In this document: one piece after another, positions 10,461 to 22,463 of the stretch
How the letters are laid out: every line of letters starts with the position of its first letter
Numbering within the stretch: position 1 is the first letter of the stretch
From: Erodium maritimum
Taxonomy: Eukaryota; Streptophyta; Magnoliopsida; Geraniales; Geraniaceae
Assembly: GCA_963921825.1 (NCBI GenBank)
Contig: OY997588.1
Coordinates: 63,632,617 to 63,696,616 of the forward strand
Length of the DNA: 64,000 bases
Direction of reading: 5' to 3'
Program-made: the position numbers and the translations under genes
Notes under the pieces: model-generated
What the model was told of the DNA's origin: nothing
Seen by the model: the letters and a program-made list of their open reading frames with translations, nothing else
Database searches by the model: none

Positions 10461-11178
10461 TAGGTGCCGTGTTTCAGCCTCGATAATCTATGGTCCTTTG
10501 GAGACGTTTTCGAGGGTCCCGACGATGTGTGTCCTTATAGGGATGTTTCCGGCATTCTCGACGTTATACGTCTCCGTGACGTTATGTGTCTCCTCTGGAT
10601 CGAGAGGTAGCCCGATTGGTACTTGACCTACCGGTTTGATATGATGGTATCGGAATGTGTACAGCCGGCGGAGTTCGGGGACTGCAGTACGGGACGTGTG
10701 TTATGTTTGCTTCTATGTTTGATACATTTGCTATTTGGTTAATGTTTTATTGTGTGAAAGCTGTCGTTGATTGTATTGTAAGTTTGGTTATGAACCCCGG
10801 TTTGCCAGTTAGTTGTGATGTACTAGTATGCCCTAATTGGACGGTTACTCGTGGTGGTGAGCCGATGTTCATTACCTTAACTACTTTTTATACTGGGCGA
10901 AAGCTCACCCCTTACTTTGTGGTGTTTGAGGTGTTGAGCGGGATTTGTGCTAGTAGGACACAACTGAGCTTTTGAGCTGGCGTGGGTCTTGTCTAGTAGG
11001 TCTAGAGACGTGCAGTTGTTTTCGAACTAAACTTGGTGTAATGGGTTTTTATGAGCGGTTAACTCTTTCAAGTGATTATTATCACTTTTTGAGATTTATC
11101 TATCGTATTTTACTGTTTTTATTCATTGTTTTAAGTTCACATATCGAGTCCGGTCAAAACCGGATTTGGGGCGTGACA

Positions 11179-11290
11179 GGAAAGTCCTTTCTCAGAATAA
11201 GAAACTCTTAAGGCAATGATGGCCTACAATGCTGAGAAGGCAACTGGCCCAGATGGATACACTCTAAAATTCTTCCAAGTCAGTTGGCCT
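11179..11290 (+). pseudogene. LINE reverse transcriptase fragment
   Basis: Translation gives a peptide with KATGPDGYTLKFFQVSWP preceded by ESPFSE and one stop. It matches the equivalent RT segment of LINE J at about 57400-57490 (KATGPDGFTLKFFQVCWP). Only this RT block remains. It starts exactly at the LTR edge and ends abruptly near 11290, where the sequence passes into an unrelated open frame. Confidence 0.75.
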
Positions 11291-11583
11291 TCGCCGAGAT
11301 GGAACGTTCACGGCTGGAGGCTGAACGTACACGACATGAACGCCATGCAGAAAGGACCCGCATGCTACACAAGATAACCGAAAAGTGGGAAGCAAGCATG
11401 ACCTTCTACATGACATTGAGGAATATTGATACCTCGAACTGCACCGAAGAATATTTGGAAGACCACAAGGCTAGCAAGGCCCGAACGCGAAGAGTCTTGG
11501 ATGCTCTTGAAGGTGAACTTGACGATCTTCGACAACAACAACCACCACCACCGGATGTCGACCCAACATGGGATGATTCTTGA
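11284..11583 (+). CDS. Unrecognised 99-residue coiled-coil-like ORF
   Basis: The frame runs from an ATG at 11284 to a TGA at 11581-11583. The protein is rich in Glu, Arg and Lys, with a long charged helical stretch (about residues 5-85), and ends in a Gln/Pro run followed by an acidic tail. I do not recognise a family. The ATG lies at the junction with a LINE RT scrap, so the true N-terminus is probably missing. It could be the C-terminus of a transposon-encoded accessory protein or of a truncated host gene. A short A/T-rich tail follows. Confidence 0.35.
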   Translation: MAFAEMERSRLEAERTRHERHAERTRMLHKITEKWEASMTFYMTLRNIDTSNCTEEYLEDHKASKARTRRVLDALEGELDDLRQQQPPPPDVDPTWDDS

Positions 11584-14500
11584 TCATGTATTTTTTTTTG
11601 TGGGTTGTATTAAAAGGGGATGAATAAAATTACAAGTTCATTTTTTTCGTATTAAATTTATTTATTATTTTTTTGATTGTCATTAGTTATTATTTTTCAC
11701 ATTTGTTTAAATTTTATATAATTTAAACGGTTTCTGATAAAGAATTAAATAAAACGGCAAAATATCAATTAATAACAACTGAGCATCCAGTCAGAACAAC
11801 GTCCTCAGCCCTAGAGCCCCACCCAGGGGCTCTCATTGCAAAACACCCACTATTCTGAGGTCCTACGGCCTCACTTTTGTCCAGTCAGTACAAGGACCTC
11901 AGGGCCAGGTCCTCACCCAAGACCTTTCCATTATGCATGGTCTAATGGTCTTATAATTTTCCAGAAGAAGCCGAATTCTAGAAATATCCATTGCAAGGCA
12001 TGGATTTGTAAAGCATGTTTACGTAAACAAAGAATGAATGAGAAATCGAAACTCAAATATCACTCCATGAAATTGTTGCTTATAAAAGTTCAAATGGACT
12101 TGAAACTAATTAGACTTCGTGGGCTTGTACATTTGGCTTGGGCTTATTATGTTCATTGAATTGAAATGGGATGAGCTCGTCAATGTTTAATTGGTCTCAT
12201 TTTTGCATCTCAAGCCTATCTGAATCAGTACCTAAGCAGGAGTTATTAAAATTAAAAATAAGAAGCAGCAAAGCAATTGTTTGGGTAATGCTCTCAATGG
12301 TTATGAGTTGCCATTTATAGTTTATTGTCCATGCCTTTCCTATACCGCAGTCAGTTATAGTTTATTCTCAATGACTAAGTGTATTTTTTAGGCTTCTTGT
12401 GGGAAGTGCTTCTTCTTGGTAGAGGGGACTTTATCCTCTTTTATTAGGTTTTTATTTAAAAGCCCTTTGATTTTTAATACATGTTAGCTTTCTAAAAAAA
12501 AATGACTATATGCCTTGAATATTGAAGAACAACGCCGATACACATAATCTCTGCTTTCCATAAGCAGACGAGATAGACATAACTAACGATGAGAACCTAA
12601 AGGATGAGCCTTTGAGAGCTATAGGATGATGAATAAAAATAAACGGTGATAGATTTGGAAAGGGAAATTTGGAAACATATATGTTCCTAAATGCAGGGAT
12701 AATTTGCAAAACGACCCTCAAATAGCAGTTTATTGAAACTCTGACTCATATGGATGCATACTTTTGCTTCTTCTTTTTTAGCATACGAGAAACTTATTGG
12801 TAATTTGAAAAGTTTACAAACCCCACTTCAATAGGGTAATAGCATGAAAGAAAATGCAACTTAGCGAGACGAAATAAAAGAGCAAGATTTGAGTCATGAC
12901 TTGTAGGTACTAAACGCTAATCCTACAACAGGATATCCGACAATTCCAAGGATAAACTACGTATGGAATGTATCCATACGGAATGCTACCTAGTTGTAGT
13001 TCATTGGAGTCATTGTTTGACTCAACCTGAAACAACCCGCGCTTAAGGATATGGGGACAGGGTCATCGGCCTTGCATTGATGGTGGTAGGGCGAGTCGTG
13101 CATCCCCATACACGCTTTGATGCTCGAAGGGTCCCATTTCCTAGGCAAGGTCGTAGAGCAGTCCTCACCCTTGAGATGCCTAGGTAGTCCGAGGACCTAT
13201 TCCATGGCGTGTTCATGCATTGGGGGTACGCAAGGTCCTCCCCCCTGATTAGGCATGAAGTCTTGGGTGTACCAGACTAGTTTGGTCCTAACTCCCTCGG
13301 TATGTGGGGCATTGGTACCGAGAAGAGGCAGACATGCTTTCAGCTCCAAGGACGCGTTGTCGGCTTAGGTAGGTGATTTAGGGTTGAGGATCCGGATGGC
13401 CATCCTCGTGGGCTAGAAGGCCAGAGATCGTTCATCCAAGGTATCCGGGAGACCAGTTTTGGTTGTGATGAGTGGTTGTCCATCCTATAGAAACCAAATC
13501 TGGCTTGGAGAATGTGCATCCCCAAGGGAGTCTTCTGTTGGAGCCTTCGTGGGGCTCGTGGGTGGTCACGTCGACATGTTAGGTCATGTGTCGTGTAGGG
13601 AGGCCATATTGAGTTGCCTAGAGAGGAGATCATTACCAACATGTTAAGGGGTATGAACGATGCTTTGTTACTCCCTCCACTTTAGATTTGATAGGTTAGG
13701 TCGCGTGCAACAGGCCCCCTAGTGATCTTCAACAATCGGGTTGCATGGTTCGGAAGGTGGGCACTAGCTAGGGTTGGCAGGTAGATTACCGATGGATTGG
13801 GATGGGTGTTAATCCCAGATTATATATACTCGACATCGGCACTGTAGGGTCGCATCCCCCTTCACTGACGTAGCAGGACGGGGGCTTGGGGATGGAGGGT
13901 AGATGTCGCGTTGCACTCGTAGGGCAAGGTGGACGATCTCTCAGTTTTTTTGGTCAGGATGGTTTGATGAAATCATGGGTCAGAGTTGGTAGCATGACCC
14001 GTAGGGGGATTGGTAGAGAATGGTCTTGGGGCGATATCAGATATATATATATATATATTGGTAGAGAGCGGGGCAGTAAAACCGACATATGGAGCGGGGG
14101 CACGAGGGAGGCTTTGGTAGAGCGGTAGGGATGATAGGGTTTCCGATCCCTTGGAGGCAGACAAGGCAGGAGGCGTTGCGACGGTGGAAATAGGCTGGAG
14201 GTTGGTAGTAGAGAAGGAGTATATCCCTAAGTCTTGATGGTTTTTTTTTGTAGTGATGCAGACTTTTACTCAATGACCTTCAAACTTATATTCCTAGCTT
14301 TACTTTTAATATTATAATTACTTAAATATTTTGTGTATTAATTAGCTTTTAATTTTTGTTTGATATTTATTTTTTTATTTCTTTAACTTCTTCTTCTTTG
14401 TTACTTCCCCGATACTATACGATGTTTGCTTACCCTTCATCTCATCATTGTTTCGAACTTCTTCGTTTGCTCTTCTTCGTAGTGTAGTTACCCTAAAGTT

Positions 14501-14590
14501 GGCCGATCTCGATTTAGTGTACAGGTTGTCATCGTACTGTACCAAGAAGAACATATAAAACTTAGTGAGTACATAACCCTAATTTCTAAT
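11584..14590. other. Non-coding stretch without a recognisable gene
   Basis: No supported coding region is present. 11600-11770 is A/T-rich. A candidate retroposon 3' end with an A-run sits near 12495-12505. 13020-14250 is noticeably G-rich with local repeats of GGTAGAG around 14000-14130 and a dinucleotide run at 14041-14058. 14270-14420 is A/T-rich. Open frames up to 100 codons here have no recognisable motif. Confidence 0.55.
14041..14058. repeat. (AT)n microsatellite
   Basis: About nine AT dinucleotides stand in an otherwise G-rich region, flanked on both sides by copies of GGTAGAG. Confidence 0.85.
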
Positions 14591-14613
14591 TTTTCGATTT
14601 CAACTCGTCATCC

Positions 14614-15573
14614 TCACCTCTTAAGTTCACGTTCTATTCCTGAAAGAACCCTATCATCCAATAATAAGTCCCTTTTCTCCAACTCAGCTGTAAAACTTGA
14701 AACTTCGGCCTGCACCCTTCCAAACACCTCTTTGTTCCAAATTTGCAAATCACGCCTCAGGCATCTCAGCTTAGTCCATAAAATAAAACCAGGATCCCCA
14801 ACAAAAACATACAAGTCCTATAGCTTCCTAACAGTAGGTAAAAAAGACATGTGTTCAATCAAAGCATTAATAAATATAATCGGCTTACGGCCACAATCCG
14901 TCACTTCCACACCTAAAAGAATAGGTCTATGATCCGAAACTCCTCTCGGGAGACCTCGTTAAACCAACCCACCAAAAGCTGGCAAAGCTTCAGGTGAAAC
15001 CAGAAACCTTTCAAGATGAGAAGCTTTTGATCCCGTGTCATACCAAGTAAATTTAGACCCAATCAAGATTAAATCCAAAAGACCCACATCCTCAATAAAT
15101 TCATAAAAGCCAGGCCATCAGCTTTCTTAAAACTGTTACCACACCTCTCTTCAGTTGATAGGACAAAATTAAAGTCACCACCAAGAACCAAAACATCCTA
15201 CAACTAACAACGAAACCCAACCAAGGAGGACCAAAAAGCACATCGCTCTCGCATAGTATTGGGGGCATACACATTAATGAAACTAACAAGTAACTGAGAG
15301 CAAATCAACACACCACTCCAACAAATTACATTGTGCTCAAAAATACATTCATCTTATTAAAAATGATAACTTCCAAGCCAATAAGACTCCACCAGCCGAC
15401 CCAATCGTTGGGACCCAATCACAACCTCAATCAACACCAAAACCACAACTCCGTAGGACGGTGGAATCAATCACATCTAGCTTAGTTTCTTGTAACACAA
15501 CTAAATCAACACAATTAGACAAAACCAGTTTCTTAATGCTATTCCTCTTAACATCGGAATACATACCTCCCAT
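14614..15573 (-). pseudogene. LINE A ORF2 start: endonuclease remnant
   Basis: This is the N-terminal apurinic-like endonuclease region of an L1 ORF2, which nicks target DNA. Opening peptides include KRNSIKKLVLSN and VVLQETKLDV; further down come SKFTWYDTGSKASHLERFLV and SDHRPILL, all typical of the domain. Many frameshifts and stops interrupt it. The best frame at the far end (14814-14614) contains LRRDLQIWNKEVFG, the linker normally preceding the RT. The ATG at 15573 lies about 30 bases after the ORF1 stop, the normal dicistronic spacing. Confidence 0.7.
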
Positions 15574-15603
15574 GTTCGACGTGAGGCACCTCATCAACAA
15601 GAA

Positions 15604-17484
15604 CTATTTCATAAAAGCTGAAACAGGAATTGGGGTATTACCTGAAACAGGCTCAAGGTAGTCCTCCTTTTCACTACCCACGACCTCCTCTGTTAAAAGA
15701 ACCTGTTGTGGAACTTCAATATCCAAGCAGTCAAAGTGTCCGAGCACCAAAGGGCCAAGATCAATGGCCTTTTTTCCAATCTTCTTACGGTAGCTCCAAT
15801 CACCCAAACCGTCTATTAGCTTCTTTGCAATATCAAAAATGAAGGTGCCCGTATTAACACTAGTTCCAGCAGACAAAGACTTAGCTCTCGTTTGATAAAC
15901 TACTGTCGGGGACGCGATTGCATTTGGAGCGCCTGATTTCCTTGGTCGACCACGACCTTGTTTGTGCTACACAGAAGCTGAAGAAATACTCCCACCAGCC
16001 TGAATAGGCGTCTGCACCTTTGAACTCCTGACTGCCAAATCCCCACGTTGCTGCACAAAACACTCGGAGTTACTCTGTGAAGCAACCTCTTCACTCTGTG
16101 TTTTCAAAACCTCTTGCGTTTGACTCTGAAATGCAGAGTCCTCATCCCCGATAACGACCTTCTCACTATCGTCAAATAATGGGGAGAGAGGAGTGATTTC
16201 TGGCCAAAGGCCCTCCTTCCCCATTGGGCTTGGTGTCTGACACAAACCAGGCTCGACTTCAGCATCACACGCCACACCTTGATCATCAGCCAAATTCCCT
16301 GAAGAACACTCCTCAGAGGTATACACCAAAGAAGAAGAAGATGGACTGGCTGTGTTTTCATAACGAAAAGGAACTTCTTTTGAGGCCATCAGTGTCAAAA
16401 CTACCAGGAAAGAAGCATCCCCAACACCATAGACACTTCAATAACACTTGGTACCACCTGAGAACAGTGCACCAAAACAAAAGATCGCCAAAAAGAATCA
16501 CCAACATCATCTGTATCCACAACACTGATACAAACTCCAATCAGACCAACTAGGAGCCTAAAATTGTCAACCGTCCAACTATGAAAAGGAACTCATACCA
16601 CCTCAAACCAACAAAAACGATATGGCTTCAGAAGCACAGACACTGCCCCATCTATCAAGTTAAACCACTTCTTCAACCATAAAACACCCTGTTCTTTCAT
16701 AGAGACTACAAATTCAGGGTTGGGACATGAGATAAGGAATACCCTATTCTCAAAACCTCGAATTTCAATGTCTCGAATTCCCTCTCGACTGATGGAAACC
16801 CGAATGTTACTGACAGTACATTCATTTCTAGCTACTCCCAACAAGCTAGACTCCACCAAAGACTTATTACGATTCCCACTGCCCCAACACATTCAGCTTT
16901 AGCAGCCACAACTTCCCTCACAACAGGCTTCTCATCAAAGGGTCTAGCAACATACCTTCTGGTAATGGCTGGAGCCTTGCCCTTTAAGTCATAAGCAACT
17001 AGAAATTGAGGCCCCTTAGCTATGGACACATGACATTTTTCTATGATTTGATCAGCATCCAGCACAGACTTCGCATAAACAAATCCGAAGAACTTGCCTT
17101 TAACGTTAGGACTCCAAACTACATGTGCTTTCACAACTTCCCCAACACAGTTGCAGTAATCCTTCAACCATACATCATCAATTCCAAAGGGAAAATTTAA
17201 AACGAACAATTTGGGACTAACCCGGGAATCGACATTCAAGTGATTCTTCACTCTTGACTCCTCCACAATCGCTTTTCCTTCTCGCGATCACCCGCAATCC
17301 CATGACCTACCACAACATCTACAATCCGCACGCCCACAACTGAGGATCGAGTCTCGCCAAATGATTTTTCCAAATCCACTGTAGAGGGGAACGAGACCCT
17401 CTTCCCTTTGATCAAAACATCATTGTATGAAGGACTGACGACCAACCAAACTGAGACCATAGTGGCCGGTGACGCCCCCTTCAC
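15604..17484 (-). pseudogene. LINE A ORF1: RRM protein with frameshift and stop
   Basis: ORF1 proteins of plant L1 elements bind the element RNA. The N-terminal part (17484-17248) leads with a frameshift into 17266-16832, which holds an RRM with FVLNFPFGIDDVWLK (RNP2 side) and KGKFFGFVYA (RNP1). The region 16832-16398 is poorly preserved. The C-terminal part (16398-15604) is Ser/Glu-rich, keeps one frame with a TAG at 15967-15969 and contains GRGRPRKSG, an AT-hook-like basic patch. Several lesions make it non-functional. Confidence 0.7.
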
Positions 17485-18541
17485 TCCGACTCTCCTCTAT
17501 TCTCCTCTCATTTTAGCACAATCCTGATTTTCATATTAAATTAAATAAAACAGCTCTTTTCATCATAAAACAACTTCACAATCCACGTCAAACTAACAAG
17601 TACAATATTTTTTTTTGACCAACAATTTTTTTTATAATACCCCACCTTTGAAATAAATGAAGAGGCAAAGGGAAGACTTCCTCAAATAAGCTTACAAACA
17701 AAAGCATCCCCAAAACGAGGATTTTAGAAATAACCAATCTCAACAAATACAACAATTCCAATGAGAAGGGATAAAGAGGTCTAAAACCTTGATATTCCAA
17801 TCGTGAAGCAAACAAATAACTAACCCAACAAGGGGTGAAACCAGGAAACAATAAAACGACCTAAAAGCCAAATTTCTCAACCATGAAGCTCATCAAATTG
17901 AAAACTAGTGAACAACTGAAACTCATTCAGGAGAAAAACTAACAAACAAAATAGGTCTAGTACATAAATATAACCACCATGAAGAACAAGTAAAAAAAAA
18001 AACAATACCGAACAACCCCGCAGAAACCTCAAGACTCCACTCAGAATACTCCAGACTCCGTCCACGACTTGTAAACAAACAAATAACTAATCCGTTCCCC
18101 TAACTCAGAAAGATGATAGATAACTGGCACGCCGACTCCCAACAACGTTAAACAACAGAGTTAGTTCAGTGGTCAAAACCACCGAAACTTTAACACACTT
18201 AAGGACATAATTTGTTAGTATTCAAATATAGGCACAATGGCTGTTAACAACACGACGGTGGTCAACACCTTTATAACCGACGAGTCCCACCAAACACGGA
18301 AGGAACACAAAAGACAAAACCAATCCTGTTCGAAGGGAAAAAATATGCTCAAACAAGTACGCAGATAGGCTAGTGAAATGTAACAAGAACTAAAACCAAA
18401 AAACACACGTCAAATCAGTAGTTAAAGTTATGAAATTCGAAAAACTTACCCATCTCGTGCCCACCTCCAATCCTGTTTGAATGAAGGGTCTGGAACCACC
18501 GGTGACTAGATCCACATCATCTTGTCCAGCCGAGAATAGTC
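17485..18541 (-). other. LINE A 5' leader, first block
   Basis: This T-rich (minus strand) stretch of about 1 kb lies upstream of ORF1 and shows no coding motif. A 5-base TAGTC at 18537-18541 is the left copy of the target-site duplication of the solo LTR. Confidence 0.5.
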
Positions 18542-20207
18542 TGTTAGTCTTAGTGCCCGTAGTTCAATCCTAAATGTCCAAATGTATATATCATCGTTAG
18601 CAATAAAATTAAAGCGGCTTTATATTACTTATGTGTTGGAGTAATATATCGATGTGTGCTCTGATCTATGCCCACAATGCGAATAGAACCATAGATCGAG
18701 ATAGATCACACTCGATAGGGTCACTAGTCGACAAAGCTTCACTAAAAGCGACTAGTATGAAAGATGGCTCTTTATGGCTTACATTCAGTTAGTCAATGGA
18801 ATAGGATTCCAGAGTTTGATCATAGATATCATGTGGGACATGATATTGGACGACCCGCCCTGAATATGTGTCATAGATTAAGTCATGAACATATTCAGTG
18901 TCGTAGCTGGTCATGTATCCTTAGACCAAGGAGTCTTTGTGATCGCTATGTAGTCAACAACTGAGTTTGACCTGAGCCTAACGTTGTCCGTAACAGGGCT
19001 TCCATAACGGTCAGGATTGGCTTGGGGACGGGCTACATGAGTGAAACGAAAGACGGCTAAGGGATTTATCCCTCATACTCAGGTATGAGAAAGATATCGG
19101 TTCTCGGCCGCTTGATCGAGAGTGACTGAAAGAATAGCATGGCCATGCACATGATACTGGGTATCATATATTCAGTCATCTCATATATTAAGGAACAGTG
19201 ATTGAGAATAATAAGGATGACGGCTCTATGCCTTATCTCAATCAGGATATCGGAGATAAAAGGATAATGACAGGGACGACGGAAAGGTTACAATCGACAT
19301 GGTCGATTCGTTATGCAGTGCCAGGCAATACTAAAGTCTCGTTAGTTGCCACTTAAATAGGATCAAGTAAAATGGGATTTTACGTTGATCTATTGACATG
19401 CATAAACCTAAGGGTCACACCGGAGGATGAAATTCATTGACACATTTATGGAGAATGGCCAAAAGGGAGTTGTCTCGGGACATGACCAAAACTGGGTTTT
19501 GGGTCATGTGCCCGTAAGTGAATAGGACTTTACGGATCGAGACAAGGCTTGGAGTCTTGGGCTTGATCGAGTCGGATAATGTTGGACATTTCCGGTATGG
19601 AAGGCTTGGAGGCGATGAGCGGAACCTCGTTGGAAATGGCCACGGGCCATGTTCCAAGAGGCCCATGAAAGGCCCATGGAACTAATTAATCAAGTCTTGA
19701 TTAATTAGTACTAAGTAAGCAAGACAAGGATTAAGGTGTTGGTGATTCACCACCAAACCCAATCTTGTCTTGCCATACTTTGTCCTATTTACACCTTACT
19801 TGTCACCATGCTTGTCCCATGCCTTTAGTTGGACAAGTATGTGGTTTGTTATGTTTAAGTCATCTTTTTTCAACATAACAAACACAAGACAAGAATAGGA
19901 AACACAACTTCTCTCCCCCTTCCCCTGCAATTTCGGGTTTGACAAGCTCCCACCTCCATTTTTGTGTTCTTGAGTCCTGAAAGAGAAGAACTACGTGGCT
20001 TTGATTCCCATGTGGATACGTAGGCGTCTTGGAGACTCAAGCCAATCATTCGTTACCCGGTGTTCTTGTTTTGGTAAGAACTAGTGCTGAATTTTTCTCT
20101 TGTGAATCCATTATTTGTTAGTTGTTTCTTGGTTTTAATCGTCTCTTGGTTTTCATTGATATTCCGCTGCGAGTTGGTTCATCTCCAACCCACCTCGAGA
20201 CCCAACA
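18542..20207 (+). repeat. Solo Copia LTR with TSD TAGTC
   Basis: The LTR begins TGTTAGTCTTAGTGCCC and ends CCCAACA. It is flanked by TAGTC at 18537-18541 and again at 20208-20212, a perfect 5-base target-site duplication. No primer site or polypurine tract adjoins it, so it is a solo LTR left by recombination between the two LTRs of a complete insertion. It shares the family of the LTRs at 20742-22449 and 25353-26917 and the fragment at 44630-45640. Confidence 0.92.
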
Positions 20208-20741
20208 TAGTCACCCCTGGAAGGTTCCACGACAGAGTTGACAGAGAGACGATGAGGGTCAGTTCGGCGGAGAAGCTCCCCTAAAACCCAAGCTCCGTCA
20301 TAAATTATATCTGGAAAACACGGGTCTGAAGGAATTGAATATAACGAAGACGAATCGAGGTGAAATGCCTCCCACTCCCGTCCTGAACAAAGCCAATCGA
20401 AGACGTGGCCGGAGAGCAAGAATCCGACGAGGCCAAGAACTGAAAATCATGACTTCGGACACCCTGTACACTACAATGACGAATCAAATATCTAGCCGAG
20501 AGCGAAACGCCTCCTACTCCCGTCTTGTATAAAGCAAACAGAAGAAGAAATAGACCGGAGAGAAGAGAATGGTCGGAAAGCTCGAAAGTAGTGGTGAGGA
20601 GTGAAACCGCGAGCGAAACCATTGAATGGAAAAAAGTGGGGTTAAGAAGAAGAGGGGGAAGAGGAGAAGACCCCATCAATGAAAGCTATGGCCGATGGCC
20701 AAAGCCGCCGTCGGTGGTGTCACACAAAGTATGGTGGCTGT
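20208..20741 (-). other. LINE A 5' leader, second block
   Basis: This block lies between the solo LTR and the Copia element. On the minus strand it is CT-rich, like plant L1 leaders. It contains an imperfect internal duplication: a segment with GGACGGGAGTGGGAGGC recurs nearby as AGACGGGAGTAGGAGGC. No gene is recognised; the 124-codon open frame on the minus strand is uninterpretable. Confidence 0.45.
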
Positions 20742-22449
20742 TGTTAGTCTTAGTGCCCGTAGTTCAATCCTAAATGTCCAAATGTATATATCATCGTTAG
20801 CAATAGTATCGATGTATGAAAGATGGCTCTTTATGACTCTTACATAAGTAATATAAAACGGCTTTATATTACTTATGTGTTGGAGTAATATATCGATGTG
20901 TGCTCTGATCTATGCCCACCATGCGAATAGAACCATAGATCGAGATAGATCACACTCGATGGGTCACTAGTCAACAAAGCTTCACTAGAAGCGACTAGTA
21001 TGAAAGATGGCTCTTTATGACTCTTACGTTCTATTCGCATTGGAATGGGACTCTGGAGTCTGATCATAGATATCATGTGGGACATGATATTGGACGGCCC
21101 GACATGAATATGTGCCATACGTCACGTCATGAACATATTCATTGTCGTAGCTTGTCATGTATCCTTAAACCAAGGAGTTTTTGTGATCGCTATGCATTAA
21201 ACAATTGAGTTTGGCCTGAGCCTAACATTGTCCGTAACATGGCTTCCATAACGGCCAGGATTGGCTTGGGGACGGACTACATGAGTGACACGAAAGACGA
21301 CTAAGGGATTTATCCCTCATACTATGATATAGGAAAGATATCGGTTCTCGGCCGCTTGACCGAGAGTGACTGAAAGAATAGTATGGCCATTCACATGATA
21401 CTGGGTATCATACATTCAGTCATCTCATATATCAAGGAACAGTGATTGAGAATAATAAGGATGACGGCTCTGTGCCTTATCTCAATCAGGATATCAGAGA
21501 TAAATGGATAATGACAGAGACGACAGAAAAGTTAGAATCGACAAGGTCGATTCGTTATGCAGTGTCAGGAAATACTAAAGTCTCGTTAGTTGCCACTTAA
21601 ATATGATCAAGTAAAATGGTATTTTACGTTGATCTATTGACATGCATAAACCTAAGGGTCACACTGGAGGGTGAAACTCATTGACACATTTATGGAGAAT
21701 GGCCAAAAGGGAGGTGTCTCGGGACATGACCAAAACTGGGTTTTGGGTCATGTGCATGTAAATGAATAGGACTTCATGGATCGAGACAAGGCTTGGAGTC
21801 TTGGGATTGATCGCGTCAGATAATGTTGGACATTTCCGGTATGGAAGGCTTAGAGGCGATGAGCGAATCACGGGACCTCATTGCGAATAGCCACGGGCCA
21901 TGTTCCAAGAGGCCCATGTAACCAAGGCCAATGGAACTAATTAATCAAGTCTTGATTAATTAGTACTAAGTAACAAGACACGGATTAAAGTGTGGGTGAT
22001 TCACCACCTAACCCCATCTTGTCTAGCCATACTTTGTCCTATTTACACCTTACTCTTCACCATACTTGTCCCATGCCTTCAGTTGGACAAGTATGGGGTT
22101 TGTTATATTTAAGTCATCTTTTTTCAACATAACAAACACAAGACAAGAATAAGAAACACAACTTCTCTCCCCCTCCCTTGCAATTTTGGCCAAGGCAAGC
22201 TCCCACCTCTATTTTTGTTTTCTTTAGTCCTCGAAGATAAGAACTACGTGTCTTTGATTCCCATGTGGATACGTAGGCGTCTTGGACACTCAACCCAATC
22301 ATTCGTTACCTGGTGTTCTTGTTTTGGTAAGAAATAGTGCTAAATTTTTCTCTTGTGAATCCATTCTTTGTTAGTTGTTTAATGATTTTAATCGTCTCTT
22401 GGTTCTCATTGATTTTCCGTTCCGAGTTGGTTCATCTCCAACCCTAACA
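20742..22449 (+). repeat. Copia 5' LTR
   Basis: The LTR begins TGTTAG and ends CTAACA one base before the primer site. Relative to the solo LTR it carries an extra duplicated piece near 20804-20870, where part of the CTCTTTATGACTCTTAC segment from further inside is inserted. Confidence 0.88.
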
Positions 22450-22450
22450 G

Positions 22451-22463
22451 TGGTATCAGAGCC
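22451..22463 (+). promoter_or_regulatory. Copia primer binding site
   Basis: TGGTATCAGAGCC, complementary to initiator tRNA-Met, follows the LTR end after one base. Confidence 0.9.

Larger units (their letters stand above)
3684..11178 (+). mobile_element. Non-autonomous Gypsy-like element with gag only (TR-GAG type)
   Basis: The element has an LTR ending at 5521, a tRNA-iMet primer site at 5525-5537, a gag frame at 6508-7671, a polypurine tract at about 8527-8533 and a 3' LTR at 8540-11178. The internal domain is only about 3.0 kb and shows no protease, RT, RNase H or integrase motif on either strand. Such gag-only elements are known in plants as TR-GAG and need pol from a related autonomous Gypsy. 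The 5' LTR start is not resolved, because the left part does not align with the start of the 3' LTR, so a target-site duplication cannot be tested. Confidence 0.8.
8540..11178 (+). repeat. 3' LTR of the gag-only element
   Basis: The LTR begins TGTAAAGACC after the polypurine tract and ends GTGACA at 11178. It is about 2.64 kb. It contains a CT-rich, coding-like 5' section (8750-9200), a G-rich region with a canonical quadruplex motif (9404-9429), an A/T-rich section near 9530-9600 and an 18-base minisatellite (10318-10460). The last 305 bases match the 5' LTR very closely. Open frames in it are by-products of skewed composition. Confidence 0.85.
14600..20741 (-). mobile_element. Decayed L1-type LINE A, split by a solo LTR
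   Basis: On the minus strand the order is 5' leader (20741-20208 and 18541-17485), ORF1 with an RRM (17484-15604) and the start of ORF2 with endonuclease motifs (15573-14614). RT and everything 3' of it are missing. LINEs normally lose their 5' ends at insertion, so a missing 3' half implies later deletion or rearrangement. A solo Copia LTR (18542-20207) interrupts the leader; a Copia element begins at 20742. That 20208-20741 belongs to the same LINE is inferred from position and from the clean TSD of the solo LTR. Confidence 0.6.

Noticed and set aside
12485-12510. A-run as the end of another retroposon
   Set aside because: No duplication or recognisable upstream body, so only noted in the intergenic description.
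18160-18200. tRNA-like A-box (TAGTTCAGTGG) suggesting a SINE head
   Set aside because: No B-box at the right distance and no A-run or duplication downstream; chance match in the LINE leader.
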